From Carnegiea gigantea (Eukaryota > Streptophyta > Magnoliopsida > Caryophyllales > Cactaceae): a stretch of DNA of 64,000 bases. Below are positions 46,092 through 61,163 of the stretch, piece after piece; the stretch's first letter is position 1, and the number at the start of each line of letters is the position of its first letter. Under the pieces are notes generated by a model, which did no database searches, was not told the origin of the DNA, and worked only from the letters and a program-made list of their open reading frames with translations. The stretch covers positions 27,222-91,221 of the forward strand of contig JAKOGI010002710.1 in NCBI GenBank assembly GCA_029747015.1, in the 5' to 3' direction. Position numbers and translations under genes: made by a program.

Positions 46092-48560
46092 AGATTAGAT
46101 ATATTTAAGTGGGACTCTTGTGATATAAACATAGTCTTGAGTTTACTTTTCTTAATTTATATAGAGTTTTTAGACTAAATCATAAGCTATAGTGCAATTC
46201 TCTAATTGAATTTAAATCTTTTTTTTTCTCAAAATCACTTTATTTTCTTGATGTTATTCAAACTATTGGGAGGTTCGAACTACTTTCTCAAACTTCACGA
46301 ATTCTTCTCTTCCTCATGCCCCCTTTGTTTTCCCTTTTCTTAGACACAATGACCAAATCGTCAGTGCCAAAGACATAAATCCAAAGAGCCAAAATTGAAT
46401 TTTTTTTTTTCATTTTCCAAACAAAAGCTCAGATTATGTTTTTAAGTGGTTCTAATGTTTTTACCTTGTCCTTGGGACTAAAGTGCAACAATATTTAGTC
46501 CCTTCTTTGACGATGATTATGATTCAAAGTAAGGAATTCGCGAGTATTTTACACTGACCCCAATGAGATTTTAGGCCTTTGTTAATATGGCATCGATGTT
46601 TCAAGGGTCAATTTTATCACCCTTGAAATTTTAGTATTGTATTATCAAAACATTATTTAGGTGAAGATATCAAGAACGAGAAGTGACTAACTCACTTACC
46701 CCTCTTACAATGTTGTTAGCAAACTCTCTCTCTTTCGGGGGATTGAACTGGATAATGATCACTCTTTCTCATCCTTACTCTCGCTCTATCTACCACTCTA
46801 TCTTGCTTTCGCCCATCCTTTTAGCCCCTCACAAGAGAGAGACTGTATCTTGGTAGCATTAAAAGATAGGCAGGTAGGCCAGTTACTTCATATTGTTCAC
46901 ACATTTATCAGAGTAATGTTTTAATACTATAACATTAAAACTTCAAGGGTGATAAAATTCAGTTCCAAAAATATCGAGGTCATATTAATAAATGCCCGAA
47001 ACTTGAAGGATAGTTACTGCAAAATGTCATGGTCATGAAATATTCAATACATTTTTGGACCTTGCTAGTAGCGGAACAAAAATTACTTTAGCAACTTCGC
47101 AATACCATCACGTCTTTTTTTTTTTTTTGGGCAAAATCATCAACATCAACATTAATGTTAAGTCCTAAAAAGCCATATTTTATATGCTGCTAATTGCCTA
47201 TTTCTTACTCTTAAAAATTTAATTTCTAGGATTTTCAGTATTTAATTGAGTTTTTAAGAAATAAGTCAAATTGTGCAAGATATAGGGAGTTGAGCTAAAA
47301 TCTAAAATAGGTGAAAGGTTTACAAGTGAGCTTGGAGCATTATTCACATTGTCCTCACAAGTTAAACCAATGATCATCCGTTAACCACCTTATACATCCA
47401 ATTATGAATTGCCACAACCCTGGTCAACTTTGTTGCACAAAATTCAAAAGTTTAAGCCCACTCCTCAGAGCGACCATGCCCAAGGGCCAAGGCCAAGGAA
47501 TTACACCTTCTGCTAGGCCTATGGATTTTCCCCATGGTTGCAGATGTTCAATGTCATGGCCCTATGCCCACAAATGGTATTGCTTTTTCTCGGCTAATGA
47601 ACTATGCACAAAGGTGTGGCTAACTCCTTGACAACCCAGATGTGGCAAGTGACACGGCCATGTCATGTGGCACACCAAGTACCTACATCTAACCCATGCC
47701 TGTTCTATTTTTGGTGAGGTCAAGGTTTGGCACAGACAACCACTCCATATGGCCCCTACCTGATTTTTTGTAAGGCAGCATATTTGGGGGCTCTTCGCTG
47801 CTCGATTAGGATTTATGTTAGCCTCTCAGAAATGTTATTTGGGAGTATTACATATGATTACACTGGTATATATTGATGTACAAGATTGTTACTTCAAGCT
47901 TCAATGACTAAGTTTTCTCTCTTCTTTCTCCCTTTGTTTGACACTTCTTATCTTGTTTCCTCTTGGATTGTTTTTTAGTTTGATTGTGCTTTGATGATTA
48001 TTTTAGATACTTAAATGTTATTTGGTAGTGATTGGCCTTTCTTGTGGCTAATTAATCCTATTTATGCCTTAATCCACCTTGTTTGTGCCTGTATTCATGA
48101 CTATTTGGTTTAATATGATGTAATCAAAGTGGTAACATAATAAAATTGGTAGTGATGATTACATTGCAATGTTTGCTTAGAATTTAATTAAGAATGTACA
48201 CGAAATTGCATTGTATTCACATTTACCTCCATCTAGCTAACTATAAATTGCTTGGATATCACTAGACAATTACTGTTAATAGGTCCCTCCTTGTAATCGA
48301 ATGGTGTTCCACTTGCAATATTCTTACGCTCTCTCTCTCTCCCCCCCAGCAGTCTAAGACCCTTATAACTTTCCTTTCCCTGCTTTAGTAAGCGGAAAAT
48401 AGTTTAGAAAAATTGTCTTTTACAGTGAGAATTCTCATGGCAGAAGGTGACCAAACTCGTTGCAAAATCATTTTACAACCAGTAACCCGCATGGTGTGGC
48501 TCATCGCAAAAGACCTGGTCATGAATGATTGGGTTGTAGCTATGATTGGGATAAATAGCT
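46092..48560. other. intergenic, no gene seen
   Basis: Moderately AT-rich with pyrimidine tracts. Short ORFs here have no recognisable similarity, and no repeats with clear ends were found. Confidence 0.45.
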
Positions 48561-48576
48561 CGTCTTATGTGTTACC

Positions 48577-48940
48577 ATTTACGACAGGGTGCTTCCCTCG
48601 TTGTAGTTGTGATGGCATTTACATTAAGTTGTACACCTCGTGGTAATTCTTTTGATCAATTACAACCACGCTTCTCGTAGTAATTATATATCTTTTACGG
48701 CTAGGTGCTTTTCTCATTGTAGTTGTGAGAGCATATAGAACGAGTTATACATCTTGCAGTAATAGTTTTGATTAAATTGCAACCACATTTCTCGTCATTG
48801 TTGTATAATACCTTTTACGATGAGATAACTTTCTCGTTCTAATTGAGGAGGTTCTGCAACAAGATTGCTATCCTGTGAACTTTGGTTTGACCAATTACCA
48901 CCACATTTTCAGGTCAAGTTGCAATAAGTCAGAATGAAGT
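48577..48940. repeat. tandem repeat, period 116-120 bp
   Basis: Related units begin TTTACGACAGGGTGC (about 48577), TTTACGGCTAGGTGC (about 48694) and TTTACGATGAGATAA (about 48814). Each is followed by CTCRTTGTAGTTG-like, AACCACATTTCTCGT-like and TTGATYAA-like motifs. About three diverged copies are present; the outer edges are indistinct. Confidence 0.65.
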
Positions 48941-49086
48941 TGCGTGCGTCACTAGTAAACTTAGCTTGCATAAATGCCAATTTAATTACAACCATATTTG
49001 ACATGTCGTAAGTAAATTATATGACGCGTTCACATTATTTTTACATTGACTACAAAGTAACACAATAAACTCAAACCAAGGGCAAG

Positions 49087-51113
<2,027 letters not shown>

Positions 51114-51115
51114 AG

Positions 51116-51127
51116 TGGTATCAGAGC
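51116..51127 (+). promoter_or_regulatory. primer binding site, initiator tRNA-Met
   Basis: TGGTATCAGAGC begins 2 bp after the 5' LTR. It is the standard complement of the 3' end of plant initiator tRNA-Met and is perfectly kept. Confidence 0.95.
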
Positions 51128-51170
51128 AGGTTCTCTTTCAAAAGGCTAACACCTGGAGAGATCCGTGAAG

Positions 51171-52904
51171 ATGAGTGCACCACAAGGGATACTTGAGGGT
51201 CAATCCATTACTCGACCTCCTTACTTCAATGGCCAACACTATAGTTGGTGGAAAAACAGGATGGAGAACTACATACAAGCAGAGGATTACGAGTTATGGA
51301 TGCTCATCAAGAACGGACCCCTTGTTCCCACGAAAGTTCTTGAAGATGGATAAAAGGTTCCCAAAGATCCTACTGAATATGATGCTGAGGATTACAAGAA
51401 AATGGAAAAGAATGCCAAGGCCAAGAAACTTCTCTATTTTGGCCTAGGACCCGATGAATATAGTCGCATCTCAGAATGTGAGTCAGCTCAAGAAATATGG
51501 AATGCTTTACAAGTAGCTCATGAAGGAACGAGTCAAGTCAAACAATCACGCATTGAGTTACTCATGAGACAATACGAGTTGTTTGATATGGGTGATCGTG
51601 AGAATGTGATGGATATGTATACCCGCTTCACTCACATAACAAATGAGTTAAAATCCCTGGGAAAATCCTTCACCACTGAAGAGTTGGTAAGGAAAATTCT
51701 AAGGATTTTGCCTCGATCATGGGAAGCCAAGGTAACAGCCATCCAAGAAGCCAAAGACATGAACAAGATCACCCTAGACGAGTTGATTGGTAATCTCCAA
51801 ACATACGAACTGAGAAAAAATTCTCAACAGAAAGAGGAGATGAAGAAAGATCGAGGACTTGCCTTAAAAGCACAAGAAGATGATGATTCTGATCTTGAGG
51901 AAGAAGAGATGGCTATGATGACTCGAAAGTTCAAGAAATTCTTCAAAAAAGTTAAAAAAAACAACAAAAGGAAGGATTTCAACAAAACCAGAAACGCCCC
52001 CCGAGAACAGTTTATTAGGTGTTTCAAATGTGGCAAAACAGACCACATAGTGAAAAACTGTCCCTTACTTCGAGAAGAGCAAGAGCACGAGCACCCCAGG
52101 AAACAAGGTAAAAAACAAGCTGCAAACAGTTCTGGGAAACAATTCTCAAAAGCAATGCTGGCTGCCTGGGGTGACTCCTCTGAAGATGAAGAAGAGTCTG
52201 AAACTGATGAAGGTGCTGTAGCTCTCATGGCACAAAGTGACACGGATTCAGATGATGAGTCAACAAACAGCCTTGCTGATCTTAAGAACAAGGTACGTGG
52301 TCTCAATAAGGCAACTCTTGAAGAATTGTTGTATTCATTGATGGATACCTGTGCAGAATTGAAAAGAGATGTCCGAGACCTAGAACTTGAAAATGAGACC
52401 CTTAAAAATGAAAAACTGGGCTTATATGAAAATATTAACATGCTCAAGGAAAACCTCTTTATAAAAGAGGGAGATTATTCTCGAGTGGAGGAAAAACTCC
52501 TTGAGGTGGAAGGAATGGTTGAATCCTTGCTCGAAGAGAACAAGAGCTTGCATGCTAATATAGAAAAACTGGAAACCAAGCTTGTCACAACCAAGCGTTG
52601 GAACAAGTCCTCAAGAGCATTGGAGTGGCTAAACGCTCACCACAGTCAAAATAAAAAGGGACTAGGTTTTGCTCCTAAAAGGACCTCTTACCCAGTCAAT
52701 AGAAAGTATGTTGGATTACCTGAAAATATTGTTTGCTTTCATTGTGGTAAAACGGGTCACTATCGATACACTTGTCCTTCAAGAAGGTATGCCATTAAAA
52801 GAAATGAAGGTTATGTAAAACAAATCTGGATTAAGAAAGATGAGATTTATCTGTCTAAAAGAATGGGACCCAAGTGGATCTGGGTTCCCAAAACTAACCC
52901 TTGA
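51171..52904 (+). pseudogene. Sirevirus gag, with stops
   Basis: The start is the ATG at 51171 (MSAPQGILEGQS). The first piece reads RPPYFNGQHYSWWKNRMENY, typical of copia Gag, then meets a TAA at 51351-51353. The same frame continues with a UBN2-type Gag core (EIWNALQVAHEG, QSRIELLMRQYELF, ILRILPRSWEAKV). A Lys-rich stretch leads to a zinc knuckle CFKCGKTDHIVKNC (52020-52061). An acidic and coiled-coil-like part (about 52270-52590) and a second knuckle CFHCGKTGHYRYTC (52734-52775) follow, and the frame ends at TGA 52902-52904. Gag packages RNA and forms the particle. Both stops could be single substitutions. Confidence 0.9.
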
Positions 52905-54203
52905 TTTGTTTTGCAGGCTGAAGTGAGAGAGAACAACCCAGCAAACAACCCAGCAAACAGCCTAGGGAACAACCTTGAAAACAAGCAGCTGTGGTATGTT
53001 GATAGTGGGTGTTCGAGGCATATGACCGGTGAAAAATCCAACTTTCTCTCACTTACAGCTTCGGATGGTGGGAGTGTGGCATTTGGAAACGGCAAGTCTG
53101 GGACAATTGTCGGTATAGGTAAGATTGGTGAGTCCCACTCCCACTTGATTGAAAATATATACTTAGTTGATGGTTTGAAGCATAATTTACTTAGTGTGTC
53201 CCAACTGTGTGATAAAAACAACCTAGTAGTGTTCTCATCAACACGTTGCTTGGTTGTAAATTCAAACACAGGAGATGTCGTATTAAGGGGGAAGCGACAC
53301 AAAAATATTTACAAAGTATATATTTCCATACTTCCCCAAAACAATCTGACTTGTTTGAGTGCCTTGAATGATGATATAATGCTCTAGCACAAGAGACTAG
53401 GTCATGCGAGTCTATCTCTTCTGAACAAACTTGTTTCTAAAGATCTAGTTGTTGGACTACCTTCCATCAAATTTAATGATGACAAGGTATGTGAAGCTTG
53501 TGCAAAAGGCAAACAAGTCAGATCTTCTTTTAAATCGAAAAAGTGTGTAAGCACTACCCGACCTCTAGAATTATTACACATTGATCTGTGTGGTCCTATG
53601 AGGATAGCAAGTAGAGGTGGGAAGAGGTATGTGCTTGTTGTAGTGGATGATTACTCTCGATTTACTTGGACCTTGTTTTTGGCATCTAAGGATGAAACCT
53701 TTGAGAATTTTATTGCCTTTCTCAAAAAGGTTGAAAAGAGAGTAGGACACTCTTTAGTTAGCTTGAGATCTGATCATGGTACTGAATTTGAAAACGCAAG
53801 TTTTATTAACTATTGTAATGAACATGGTGTTGATCATAACTTCTCAGCTCCAAGAACACCCCAACAAAATGGGGTGGTTGAGCGCAAAAATCGCACCTTA
53901 GAAGACATGACTAGAACAATGCTTATTGCTAGTGGTCTTCCTAGGAATTTCTGGGCAGAAGCATTGAACACCTCATGTTACATTATAAATAGATGCATGA
54001 TCAGACCTATTTTGAACAAAACTCCTTATGAACTTTTCAAAGGCAGAAAACCCAACATTACGCACCTGAGAACATTTGGTTGTAGGTGTTTTGTGCATAA
54101 TAATGGGAAGGATGCCTTAGGAAAGTTTGATCCTAGGAGTGATGAGGCAATATTTCTTGGCTACTCCTCTCACAGTAAGGAACAAAAGAACTTTATGTGT
54201 TGA
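52905..54203 (+). pseudogene. Sirevirus protease and integrase, broken
   Basis: Protease: LWYVDSGCSRHMTG with the DSG triplet. A TAG at 53385-53387 interrupts where HKRLGHAS follows (TGG-to-TAG is the simplest change). Integrase: the HHCC zinc site starts with HKRLGH and ends CEACAKGKQ. The catalytic core has HIDLCGPM, LRSDHGTEFEN and PQQNGVVERKNRTL, that is, D, D and E in the right order. The frame breaks near 54175, after GYSSHSK, so an indel moved the rest into another frame. Together they would cut the polyprotein and insert the cDNA. Confidence 0.9.
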
Positions 54204-56178
54204 GGAAAGTGTGCATGTGCTTTTTGATGAATCTAACTCGTTGAGTGAGAATGATGCACAGGAGGAAGAATTTGAATTAGGTCTTGTTCGAAAAGAAGTG
54301 TTGCTCCAAGATAGACAAGGTAAGAACACCTTGGAGAAAACAACTCCTGAAGGTGTTCCTCAGAACGACAGGCAAGGTGAGAACCAAACAGGGGGAAACA
54401 CCGCTGAACCCTGTTCGGGACAACACCAGTCAGGTTCCTCAGGAACAGGCTCGGGCACTGATTGTGAGCCTGAGTCTCCAAGTGTTCCAGTTAGAGTAGA
54501 GCATGTGTCTGTGGATCCACTTACTCCACGGCCATGGAAGCACCAACGTTCGCACCCTCTTGAGCAAATTTTGTCTGATATTAATACTGGAGTGCAAACT
54601 AGGTCAAAGCTTAAGAATTTTTGTGCATTCTATGCGTTTCTCTCTAACATTGAGCCAAAGAATGTGAATGAAGCTCTTGCAGATTCAGATTGGGTCACAG
54701 CAATGCAAGAAGAACTTCATCAATTTGAAAGGAACAAAGTATGGCACCTTGTACCTCGACCTGCAGATAGAACAATCATTGGAACCAAGTGGGTGTTCCG
54801 AAACAAACTTGATGAGTCAGGAACAGTCACCAGGAATAAGGCACGGCTGGTGGTTCAAGGGTACAATCAGGAAGAAGGGATTGATTACGAAGAAACCTTT
54901 GCACCAGTTGCTAGAATTGAGGCTATTCGTATCCTAATAGCCTTTGCAGCCCATATGGAGATCAAGCTATATCAAATGGACGTGAAAAGTGCATTTCTAA
55001 ATGGATACCTTAAGGAAGAGGTGTATGTCAAACAACCCCCTGGTTTCGAAAACATTGAATTTCCTGATCATGTTTTTCAACTTGATAAAGCACTTTATGG
55101 TCTAAAACAAGCTCCTAGAGCTTGGTATGAATGATTGTCAAGCTTTTTACTTGAAAATGATTTTAGAAGAGGCAAGGTAGATAATACCTTGTTTCTAAAA
55201 ACTAAGGGGGAACATCTGTTGATTGTCCAAGTATATGTTGATGACATCATATTTGGGGCAACTCATCATGATTTATGCAATGAATTTTCAAAGATGATGA
55301 GGAGTGAGTTTGAAATGAGCATGATGGGTGAGCTTAATTTCTTCTTAGGCTTACAGATCAAGCAAACTTCAAATGGCACCATGATCCATCAACAAAAGTA
55401 TATTAAGGAACTACTTAAGCGTTTTGGGATGGAGTCGGCCAAGCCCATTGATACTCCCATTTCTCCTTCTACCAGGTTGGTAATGGATGATGGGAGTCCC
55501 TAAGTTGAGGAGAAACTCTATAGGGGCATGATAGGGTCACTCTTATACCTTACCGCTAGTAGGCCTGACATTGTTTTCAGTGTTGGTTTATGTGCCCGTT
55601 TTCAGTCTTGCCCTAAAGAGGCTCATCTTAAGGCTGTTAAACGGATAATAAGATATTTAAAGCATACACCTGATTTAGCTCTATCGTATCCTAGAGGTTG
55701 CAATTTTGATCTTGTTGGATATGCTGATGCTGACTATGCAGGATTCTTAGTTGATAGGAAAAGCACCTCAGGTATGGCTCATTTCCTTGGACCTTGTTTG
55801 GTATCTTGGGCAACCAAGAAACAACATTCAGTTGCCATGTCCATAGCAGAAGCTGAATATGTTGCAGCTGCTTCATGTTGTGCTCAATTGCTGTAGATAA
55901 GACAAAAACTCAAGGACTTTTGTGTTGACACTGGATGCATTCCTATCTTTTGTGATAACACTAGTGCAATTAACATTGCCAAAAATCCGTGTTAACATAA
56001 AAGAACAAAATATATTGACATTCGACATCATTTCTTGAGAGATAATGTTGAAAAGGATTTGATTTTAATGAATTTTTATACCACAGAAAATCAAATTGCT
56101 GATATATTCACTAAGGCACTAGGTAGAGATCAATTTGAGAGAAATAGACTTGAACTAGGTTTGGTGAAAACAACCTAA
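54127..56178 (+). pseudogene. Sirevirus reverse transcriptase and RNase H, broken
   Basis: The frame resumes with [18 protein letters not shown], a variable linker, then the copia RT blocks: [63 protein letters not shown], and VQVYVDDIIFGA with the catalytic YVDD. Stops are TGA at 55132, TAA at 55501, TAG at 55894 and TAA at 55993. RNase H shows GYADADYAG, DRKSTSG, AEAEYVAA and finally [13 protein letters not shown] and IADIFTKAL, ending at TAA 56176-56178. Most stops fit single C-to-T or G-to-A changes. No intact enzyme is made. Confidence 0.9.
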
Positions 56179-56626
56179 GAAACCTGTTCTCTCCCCTTGT
56201 TCGCAACTCTTATATGCTGCGGATGCAATTTGTCCATAGCAATGTTTGTAGTCGAATCTTTGTGCTATTTGAATATATATATAGATTGCAGAATGCGGAT
56301 GCGTGTTAAAAGCCAACATGATTGGGCTTGTTACTCTTATTACCGATGATTCGCATTCAAGAACAAGCGGCAAGAACAGGTACGCTCCTTGATTGTTAGT
56401 ATGTGAAACAAGTTGTGTCTAGCCTTTAAATTTTCCTCCTTCTCAAGGCATGCGCGGGCGGCTAGTAATGATCTACCCGTTGTAACGGGTAAATCTTTAA
56501 AGATTTGGCATGCTATTTCTCTTTAAATCTCCAAATCTTTACCTCTCTCTCTCTCTCTCTCTCTCTCTCGAATGCCCGGCAATTTCCTTTCACTCAAACC
56601 CTAATCTCTCTCCAACTCTTGCTCAA
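56179..56626 (+). other. Sirevirus spacer between pol and the 3' ORF
   Basis: Non-coding. A (CT)n run at about 56541-56570 precedes the leader of the 3' ORF and may lie in its promoter or untranslated region. Confidence 0.6.
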
Positions 56627-58668
56627 ATGGCTTCCTTCAACGGCTCTGGAAGTTCTGGTTCAAAATCTCAGGGTAGCAGGGCACCCGCACCAGCCTCACG
56701 AACAGGTCCTGCCCCTGTTGCTTTCTCGCCGTTTTTAATGGCGATTCTAGGAGGTAAACCTTCCACTCCTCCTCGCCCAATCAGCTTCAAACCTTTTGGA
56801 TTTTTGAAGAGTGTCGGCCTGAAATCAGTAGGCTTGGGTTTGAAAGATATTCCCTACCATTTTGGTTGGGAATTGGTGGTGTTTGAGGGATCGACTATTT
56901 GTCCCCTCACTGAAAAGAACTTTGCTTCAACTGGGGAAATTGGTGGCAATCTTGGGTCCCAAGATGAAGCCTTTGAGTCCCAAGTTGGTTTCTTTGATTT
57001 CTCTGAGCCTGTTCTTTCGGGCTGTTTCCTGAAAAAGAAACAGTACCCGAAACAGGGTCTGAGTCCTATGAGGAGGTGTTTAAGGACGATTTGGGAGTTG
57101 GTCTTCAAGGAGACTCGGCTGAGTAGTCTCTTGAGGTAGGGGGAAGTAGTGGCATGGACATCCCCCCTACAGCAACCGAATCAGTGACTCCGGTCTTCCA
57201 AACCGGAGAGAAAAGAAAAAGGGCTAAGATGGTGGCTAGGCGTAGCAGAATGCCTAGATCAAGGCCACAAACAAGGCCTCAACCCTCAAAAGCCTCAGCC
57301 CCCTCTCCTCCAAAATCTGCTAAGCCCACGCGCAAATCTGCAAGAATTGCCTTCTACTCCTCTCCTAGAACCACAAAATCCTCCACTCCAGTCATTGAGG
57401 AAATTTCTTCCTCTTCTTCTTCTGCGGGATTCTCGGATTCTGATTCTGAGAACACCCCCTTTAAACAGGGGACCCCGGTGTTCTCCGAGTCCTCCGAAGA
57501 ACAAGTTCCTCCTAAGAAAACCACTCTCCCTGCTATTAAGTCTTCTCCTCCAACAGCACCTCCCAAGAGAAAGACCTTCACCTCTTCTCTCTCTAAATCA
57601 GCTACACCTAAGACTACCTCTACTGCTCCAGTCTCAAAATCAGCTAAACCCGAGACTGCTTCTTCTGTTCCTCCCCCCAAAAGAGCCAAAAAGTCTACTG
57701 CCTCTCCTGTTTCTACCAAGATTGCGCATCTGCTTAAGCACAATGTAGTTAGGGGGAAGATAGTGAGAGTTCAATTTTTCGAGGAATAGAGGTTGGGGGT
57801 GTTCCTACAGAAGCTGCGTGCCCAGAACTGGCTGGACCTCTTCACGAACACCCAGCTGGGGTGTTTTGTACCAGAATTGGCTGAGTTCTATGCAAATTGT
57901 GCCGTCACCGAAGGGGTGGTGACAAGTAAAATTTGTGATACACAGGTGCAATTTGATGCACAAACTCTGGGTACGATTTTAGGTGTTCCCTCACTTGGCT
58001 TTGATGTGTATGTGAGGGTGGATAAGTCTGTCCTAGGGACAGCCAGGCTGCTGGAGCTTTCACAGCGGTTGAGTCAAAACCAGGGCCTGCAAACACCCAC
58101 ATCCGTGAAGAAGGGTGAGATGACCTCTCTGCACCAACTACTCTTTATGTTTGTCATAAAGAACATCATCCCAAGAGGTCAAGGTAGAAACCAGGTTGAT
58201 GCTCTTGATTAGTGCCTGGTGGATCTTTTGGATAGGGAGGAACCCATCAACCTTCCTGTTCTTATGATCCGCCATATTGGGCGTATTGCAAACACCACCC
58301 GGGCACATGATCTTGGGTATGGTTTTCTACTGACGAGAGTTTTTGAGCACTTTGGGATAGAGCTCAAAAGGAGGGTGGCTGCTCAAATGATTGATGAGAT
58401 AGGGAGTGACACCCTCATGGGGTGTGGATATACTCTGGCTGAGGGCTCGGTCTCTAAACAGGGGAACCGAACACCCAGACCTCCTGTTTCTGGGAGGTCA
58501 TCAGTCAAAGTTGAGGCTATTTTAGAGGATAACTCCCGCCTCAAGGATGAGCTCACAGCCATCAAGGCTGCCCTAGAAGAAGAGAAGGCGCTATCTGCCA
58601 AGCGTTATGAAGATCTCCTTGCCCTTCTCTCCTCCCTCGCTACCAAACTCCCTCCTCCGCAGCCATAA
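56627..58668 (+). pseudogene. Sirevirus extra 3' (env-like) ORF, broken
   Basis: The ATG at 56627 starts MASFNGSGSSGSKSQG. A Ser/Pro/Lys-rich part follows (about 57154-57789, with ARRSRMPRSRPQTRPQPS), in a shifted frame after about 57100. The last part includes FVPELAEFYANCAV, LGTILGVPSLGFDVYVRV, LMIRHIGRIANTTRAHDLGY and a coiled-coil-like end (EDNSRLKDELTAIKAALEEE). The middle-to-late section resembles the plant-transposon domain seen in Sirevirus 3' ORFs; no signal peptide or membrane segment supports a true envelope role. TAG stops at 57787-57789 and 58210-58212 interrupt one frame, each consistent with a lost Trp. Confidence 0.7.
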
Positions 58669-59069
58669 TCACCCCTTGTAACCTGTTCTCATCGGATGTT
58701 TCCTAGAGTTCTCTTCCCCGTCTCTTTCTGTGTTTCCTTCCGGACTTTCAATGACATATCTGGTTCTGTTATATCTTGCTTATCCCTTGCTATGTCTTAT
58801 GTGATTCCCTTGCACACACCATGTTCTGACTGTTATTTGGCCTTTTTAATGATGCCAAAAGGGGGAAGATAAGTGGGCCATTGACCTAGGTTGAGTTGAA
58901 CGGTTGAGTCATTAGTCTTTATACTTATATATGTTTTTTGACTTGACTGACCTAGCACCTGTGTGGATATATATCAGCACTCAAGTCACTTACAAAGGCA
59001 CTTACGAAAATAAAATCTTTTTCTTGTCAATATGGTCACTTGGTTTGTCATCATCAAAAAGGGGAAAAT
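58669..59069 (+). promoter_or_regulatory. Sirevirus 3' non-coding region and polypurine tracts
   Basis: GATGCCAAAAGGGGGAAGAT at 58851-58870 is a Sirevirus-type purine tract, and AAAAAGGGGAAAA at 59056-59068 sits immediately before the 3' LTR. The second would prime plus-strand DNA. Two such tracts in series are a known feature of the lineage. Confidence 0.75.
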
Positions 59070-60668
59070 TGTTGAACTAACTGTATAAAGTTTTGATGAT
59101 AACAAATCCAAGTGTAGCATACTTGCTTGAGTAATGTTGTTCTAAACAAGCTCTCCAAACAGGTCCTACACAGTTGTTTGTATTGATCCTACTTACCTAT
59201 TCTGTCTACTAAATGTTGAGAACAAGTTTTGAGAATAGGTTCCATGTTTCAGTGACACAAAGATCAGCACACAACAAATCTCGACAACAGCTGACTAAGT
59301 CTTAAAGACTAAGTTCCTACATTCAGCGATACAAGATCACCCGAGTAATCAAGGTGACCAAGGTGTTTGGAGTTGCACATCCATTCTTGACAAGATGACT
59401 GATTCTTACAACAAGAAGTCTTGGTTTGGTTTAGTTTTTATCTTTTAGACTCTTGTTAATATGCCAATCTTGAAAGTCTCAATTTAACACTTCTTAAAAC
59501 GGTTTTCGACATTTGCTTCAGAACACCATTTCCAAACAACCCTGCAAATAGGGTGCCTAGGGTGTTCCTGAAACTGCAGCGGCCACATCCGTTTTACCTG
59601 AAAATTTCTTTTGGTTGGCTGGCTGCTCTAAGAATCTTTTTATGAAATCCTAGGCTGATTAGGTTATTATTTATTATTTATTTAGTAGATTGCAAAACTA
59701 TTTTTGCTAGAGATTTTTTTTCAAAATCCGAAAAATCTTTATTCCTTATTTTTAGGCCATGATTGATTCAAATTTTGAAACCAAGATTTTTATCCTTTTT
59801 TTTTTGGGCTAAATTACACGGCTATATTAAGTGGCTAAATCAGTTTTTATCCCGTGAGTATCAAATCCCTATATTTTAGGAGAATATTATCTTCTTTGTT
59901 CCTAGCCGCTGGAAATCTGAAGAAATCTCCTAAGCTGCTAAAATTAGAAGATTTTTCTATCCTTTTTGAAGGAGTTAGCCGTTGGGTTTGCTTGCTTAAA
60001 TAAGAAAATCTTTTCACTCCTTTCTGTAGAGAGACACAAGGGAAAAATCGGTTTTTCACAGAGCATTGAGAGCTTTCTAAAGCTACATTTCAAAAGAAAA
60101 AAACCGTGACAAGATTGTGCAAAAATTGAGCTTTCAAAACTATTGGCATACTAGGACTTCATTGTACCTTACATCTGCTTAAGTCAGAAGCACCCCAGTA
60201 AGGTGTTTTGTACTCCTGTTCTCAGATCAGAAAGTGAGTGAGTGTGTCCATAGTCGAGTGGACTTTGGACGTGTCCAATATAGTGTGATTGGACGTGGTG
60301 TAACCTGTCTTAGGGAAGAAGGTTACATGGGTTACAAGTTGTAACAAGGAGTGTTACTTTTGTAACGTGTTCAACCCGTTAGTGAAGTGGTTAAATCCTA
60401 CACGAGGTAGGTCGTGGTTTTTCACACCTCAATTGGGCTAGAGGTGTTTTCCACGTAAAAATTGTGTGTGCTTTATTTTTGCATTTATTACTTTGAATTT
60501 CGCTACTGAACCAATTGGGAACAACTGCTACAAACAAGGCTTAAGGTTGTTTGTGATTTACGAACAGTCTCTGCAATCAAGTGCTACAGCTGTTTGTCAG
60601 TTATTTGGCGAAAATCGGCCACCACAATTCACCCCCCTCTTGTGGTTGTGTACTCTTGGAATTCAACA
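59070..60668 (+). mobile_element. Sirevirus 3' LTR
   Basis: It is 1,599 bp, starts TGTTGAACTAACTG and ends in CAACA, followed by the TATAT duplication. Most of its differences from the 5' LTR are C-to-T or G-to-A. Confidence 0.95.
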
Positions 60669-60686
60669 TATATGTATATATATATC

Positions 60687-60748
<62 letters not shown>

Positions 60749-60856
60749 ATATATATATATATATATTATGTATATATATACACGCACATATATATATGTA
60801 TATATGTATATATATACACGCACATATATATATGTATATATGTATATATGTGTGTC

Positions 60857-60895
<39 letters not shown>
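60669..60895. repeat. (TA)n microsatellite between Sirevirus and MULE
   Basis: TA repeats with occasional TG and CACGCACA breaks. This is the continuation of the tract that ended at 49514, separated by the Sirevirus insertion. Confidence 0.9.
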
Positions 60896-60896
<1 letters not shown>

Positions 60897-61113
60897 GAAG
60901 GGATCAGGTGAGAACCCCTCTTTGAAAGAGAACCCTCTAATTATATAAGAACTTTTAATATCTGCCATTAGATTAATTATCATTGGCTAAGATTAGTTCC
61001 AGCTTAATTACGCCATCACATGAACCCTCTTTCGATTCCTTCAGCTTCGATTTCACGCCTGCTGCTTGCCTTCCACTCTCTTCTTCCGTTATCAGCACTT
61101 TAGAGTGAGAATC
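60896..61113 (+). repeat. MULE terminal inverted repeat, left
   Basis: It contains CCCTCTAATTATATAAGAAC, TTTTAATATCTGCC and CCTTCAGCTTCGATTTCACG. All recur inverted at 63611-63830 with scattered C/T and G/A differences. Confidence 0.85.
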
Positions 61114-61163
61114 GCTTCTTCAGTAATTTCACCAATCAACATTTAAGTTTGGTTGAATTTTAG

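Noticed and set aside
51824..52447. A 207-codon minus-strand ORF opposite gag
   Set aside because: It is the antisense shadow of the acidic/basic gag region (Ser/Phe-rich as expected) with no family resemblance.
57354..57748. Long alternative frames opposite and beside the 3' ORF
   Set aside because: They are complements of the Ser/Pro/Lys-rich region and have no independent support.
60466..60983. ORFs reading from the LTR end into the TA repeat, both strands
   Set aside because: They join LTR sequence to microsatellite by chance and have no protein-like composition beyond the repeat.
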